From an uncultured Lysobacteraceae bacterium (GTDB taxonomy: Bacteria > Pseudomonadota > Gammaproteobacteria > Xanthomonadales > Xanthomonadaceae), in assembly GCA_946480825.1 (NCBI GenBank), contig CAMLLG010000085.1, positions 1-15,462 of the forward strand: 15,462 bases of DNA. The letters run 5' to 3'. Every line of letters begins with the position of its first letter. Position 1 is the stretch's first letter. Below the pieces are notes generated by a model, which worked only from the letters and a program-made list of their open reading frames with translations, searched no databases and was not told where the DNA came from. The position numbers and the translations under genes were made by a program. Shown here in pieces: positions 14,836 to 15,462 of this stretch.

Positions 14836-14844
14836 AATGGCGAT

Positions 14845-14946
14845 GGCCCCGCCGGCTGACCTCGGCACCCGCATCGACCGATACCGTTGCTGCCTTCCGG
14901 CCCTGGCGGGGTTTTCGATCTAGCGTCGCGAGGGGCCGACGGGGCC
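14845..14946 (-). ncRNA. ffs: 4.5S signal recognition particle RNA
   Basis: RNA scaffold of the bacterial signal recognition particle, binding Ffh to target membrane proteins during translation. On the minus strand the ends GGCCCCG (5') and CGGGGCC (3') close one long hairpin of about 102 nt. The apex holds the conserved Ffh-binding region: CAGGGCCGGAAGGCAGCAAC, with the GGAA tetraloop and the asymmetric internal loop residues. The position beside dnaX and a tRNA-Ser agrees with gene order seen in related bacteria. No convincing promoter was found immediately upstream; the exact 5' end is set by pairing only. Confidence 0.92.
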
Positions 14947-15000
14947 ACCATAGACGTGCGTCAACGACGCTGGCGTGAAACTGCGAAACGGAAGTGGATA

Positions 15001-15104
15001 CCCCGAGAGGGGGATTCACTCGGTACATCCATGTACCTCGCCCTGCGGGCGGCTTCGCCGTGCGGATCGGCAATCCTGCCGATCCGTCGAACCCGCGGGG
15101 GTTC
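15001..15104. repeat. Cluster of five hairpins between ffs and tRNA-Ser
   Basis: In order: CCCC-GAGA-GGGG (15001-15012); GGTACAT-CC-ATGTACC (15022-15037); CGGC-TTC-GCCG (15050-15060); a 10-bp stem with loop ATCC (15063-15086); GAACCC-GCGG-GGGTTC (15089-15104). The run resembles dispersed intergenic repeats of Xanthomonads. No gene is visible between 14947 and 15168. Confidence 0.65.
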
Positions 15105-15168
15105 TCACCCCCTCTCCATCGCTTCGCCCGATGTCGGCGTTGCTTCGAAGATCGCGAATTCCTGAAAC

Positions 15169-15261
15169 TGGCGGAGAGAGGGGGATTCGAACCCCCGAAG
15201 CGCGGTTTAGACGCTTACACACTTTCCAGGCGTGCTCCTTCAACCACTCGGACACCTCTCC
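15169..15261 (-). tRNA. tRNA-Ser(GGA)
   Basis: 93 nt including encoded CCA. The acceptor stem pairs with one G-U at the seventh position. The anticodon arm CACGC-CTGGAAA-GTGTG gives anticodon GGA, reading UCC and UCU. A long variable arm and the T-arm GGTTCGAATCC are present. The gene is divergent from dnaX. Confidence 0.97.
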
Positions 15262-15305
15262 GGGTACTGCCCCTGCGACGCGATCCCTCGCGTTCAGGAC
15301 CGCCA

Positions 15306-15334
15306 ATTCTAGCCGGCCGGCCTCGCGCGGACAA
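15306..15334 (-). promoter_or_regulatory. Promoter of tRNA-Ser(GGA)
   Basis: On the minus strand TTGTCC (15334-15329) and TAGAAT (15311-15306) are spaced by 17 bp, 44 bp before the tRNA 5' end. The layout matches the promoter of the other tRNA-Ser. Confidence 0.7.
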
Positions 15335-15386
15335 GGAAGATGCGGAGGAGGGTTCGCCGCAACAGCGGTCGCGGTGCCGCGCATGG

Positions 15387-15392
15387 CAGAAT
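15387..15392 (+). promoter_or_regulatory. Candidate -10 box of dnaX
   Basis: CAGAAT is followed by six bases and the dnaX ATG, the same spacing as at kdkA. It again suggests a transcript that starts at or near the start codon. Confidence 0.35.
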
Positions 15393-15398
15393 GTGGGC

Positions 15399-15462
15399 AT
15401 GTCCTACCTCGTCCTCGCCCGCAAGTGGCGCCCCAAGCGTTTCGCCGAACTGGTCGGGCAGG
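15399..15462 (+). CDS. dnaX: DNA polymerase III subunit gamma/tau, 5' end only
   Basis: Only the first 21 codons are in the window, reading MSYLVLARKWRPKRFAELVG. This is the highly conserved start of DnaX, the clamp-loader ATPase subunit that loads the beta sliding clamp and couples the replication fork; the Walker motifs lie beyond the edge. The start is certain from the conserved N-terminus. A divergent tRNA-Ser lies 137 bp upstream. Confidence 0.95.
   Translation, partial: MSYLVLARKWRPKRFAELVGQ

Noticed and set aside
14424..15104. CRISPR array from the clustered repeats
   Set aside because: Units differ in length and sequence, are palindromic and are not regularly spaced; no cas genes are present.

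Overview
The window looks like chromosome of a high-GC gammaproteobacterium of the Xanthomonadaceae (Lysobacter/Luteimonas/Xanthomonas-like). This rests on the GC-rich coding bias, REP-type hairpin repeats of the 'GTAGGAGCGCC...' kind, an InaA-type Kdo kinase beside a family 9 heptosyltransferase, a 4.5S RNA / tRNA-Ser / dnaX arrangement, and -10 boxes placed almost at the start codons. No sequence search was run, so the taxon is inference.

Layout. 1-1886: 3' part of a TonB-dependent receptor, closed by a strong terminator. 1944-2080: an inverted REP pair. 2207-5578: a large membrane hybrid histidine kinase with a sodium:solute-symporter-like N-terminus. 5639-6127: Nudix hydrolase. 6252-6848: membrane-anchored protein with a type IV pilin-like C-terminal domain. 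6915-7619 (minus): PP2C-type Ser/Thr phosphatase. 7879-7968 (minus): tRNA-Ser(CGA) with an unusual palindromic terminator. 8088-8498: DUF6165-type protein. 8499-9292: a 794-bp stretch without a convincing protein gene, containing an AT-richer island with two dyad repeats and then a candidate GGA-rich structured small RNA ending in an intrinsic terminator. 9293-10363 (minus) and 10380-11168 (plus): divergent LPS core genes (heptosyltransferase, kdkA). 11243-12037: MBL-fold hydrolase. 12054-14423: moaA, moaC, moaD, moaE for molybdopterin synthesis. 14424-14844: mosaic of hairpin repeats. 14845-14946 (minus): 4.5S SRP RNA. 14996-15104: more hairpins. 15169-15261 (minus): tRNA-Ser(GGA). 15399-end: start of dnaX.

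How genes work together. The GT9 enzyme, KdkA and probably the DUF6165 protein belong to lipopolysaccharide inner-core assembly. MoaA and MoaC convert GTP to cyclic pyranopterin monophosphate, and MoaD/MoaE then add the dithiolene sulfurs. The kinase, phosphatase and pilin-like protein have no obvious partners here.

The most interesting item is the 8931-9243 region. It reads as a chain of short stem-loops, several carrying GGA in the loop, followed by a terminator. That is the layout of CsrA/RsmA-sequestering RNAs. It lies just downstream of a 17-bp dyad that could be an activator site. Similar xGGA-loop hairpins occur in repeats upstream of moaC and elsewhere in the window.
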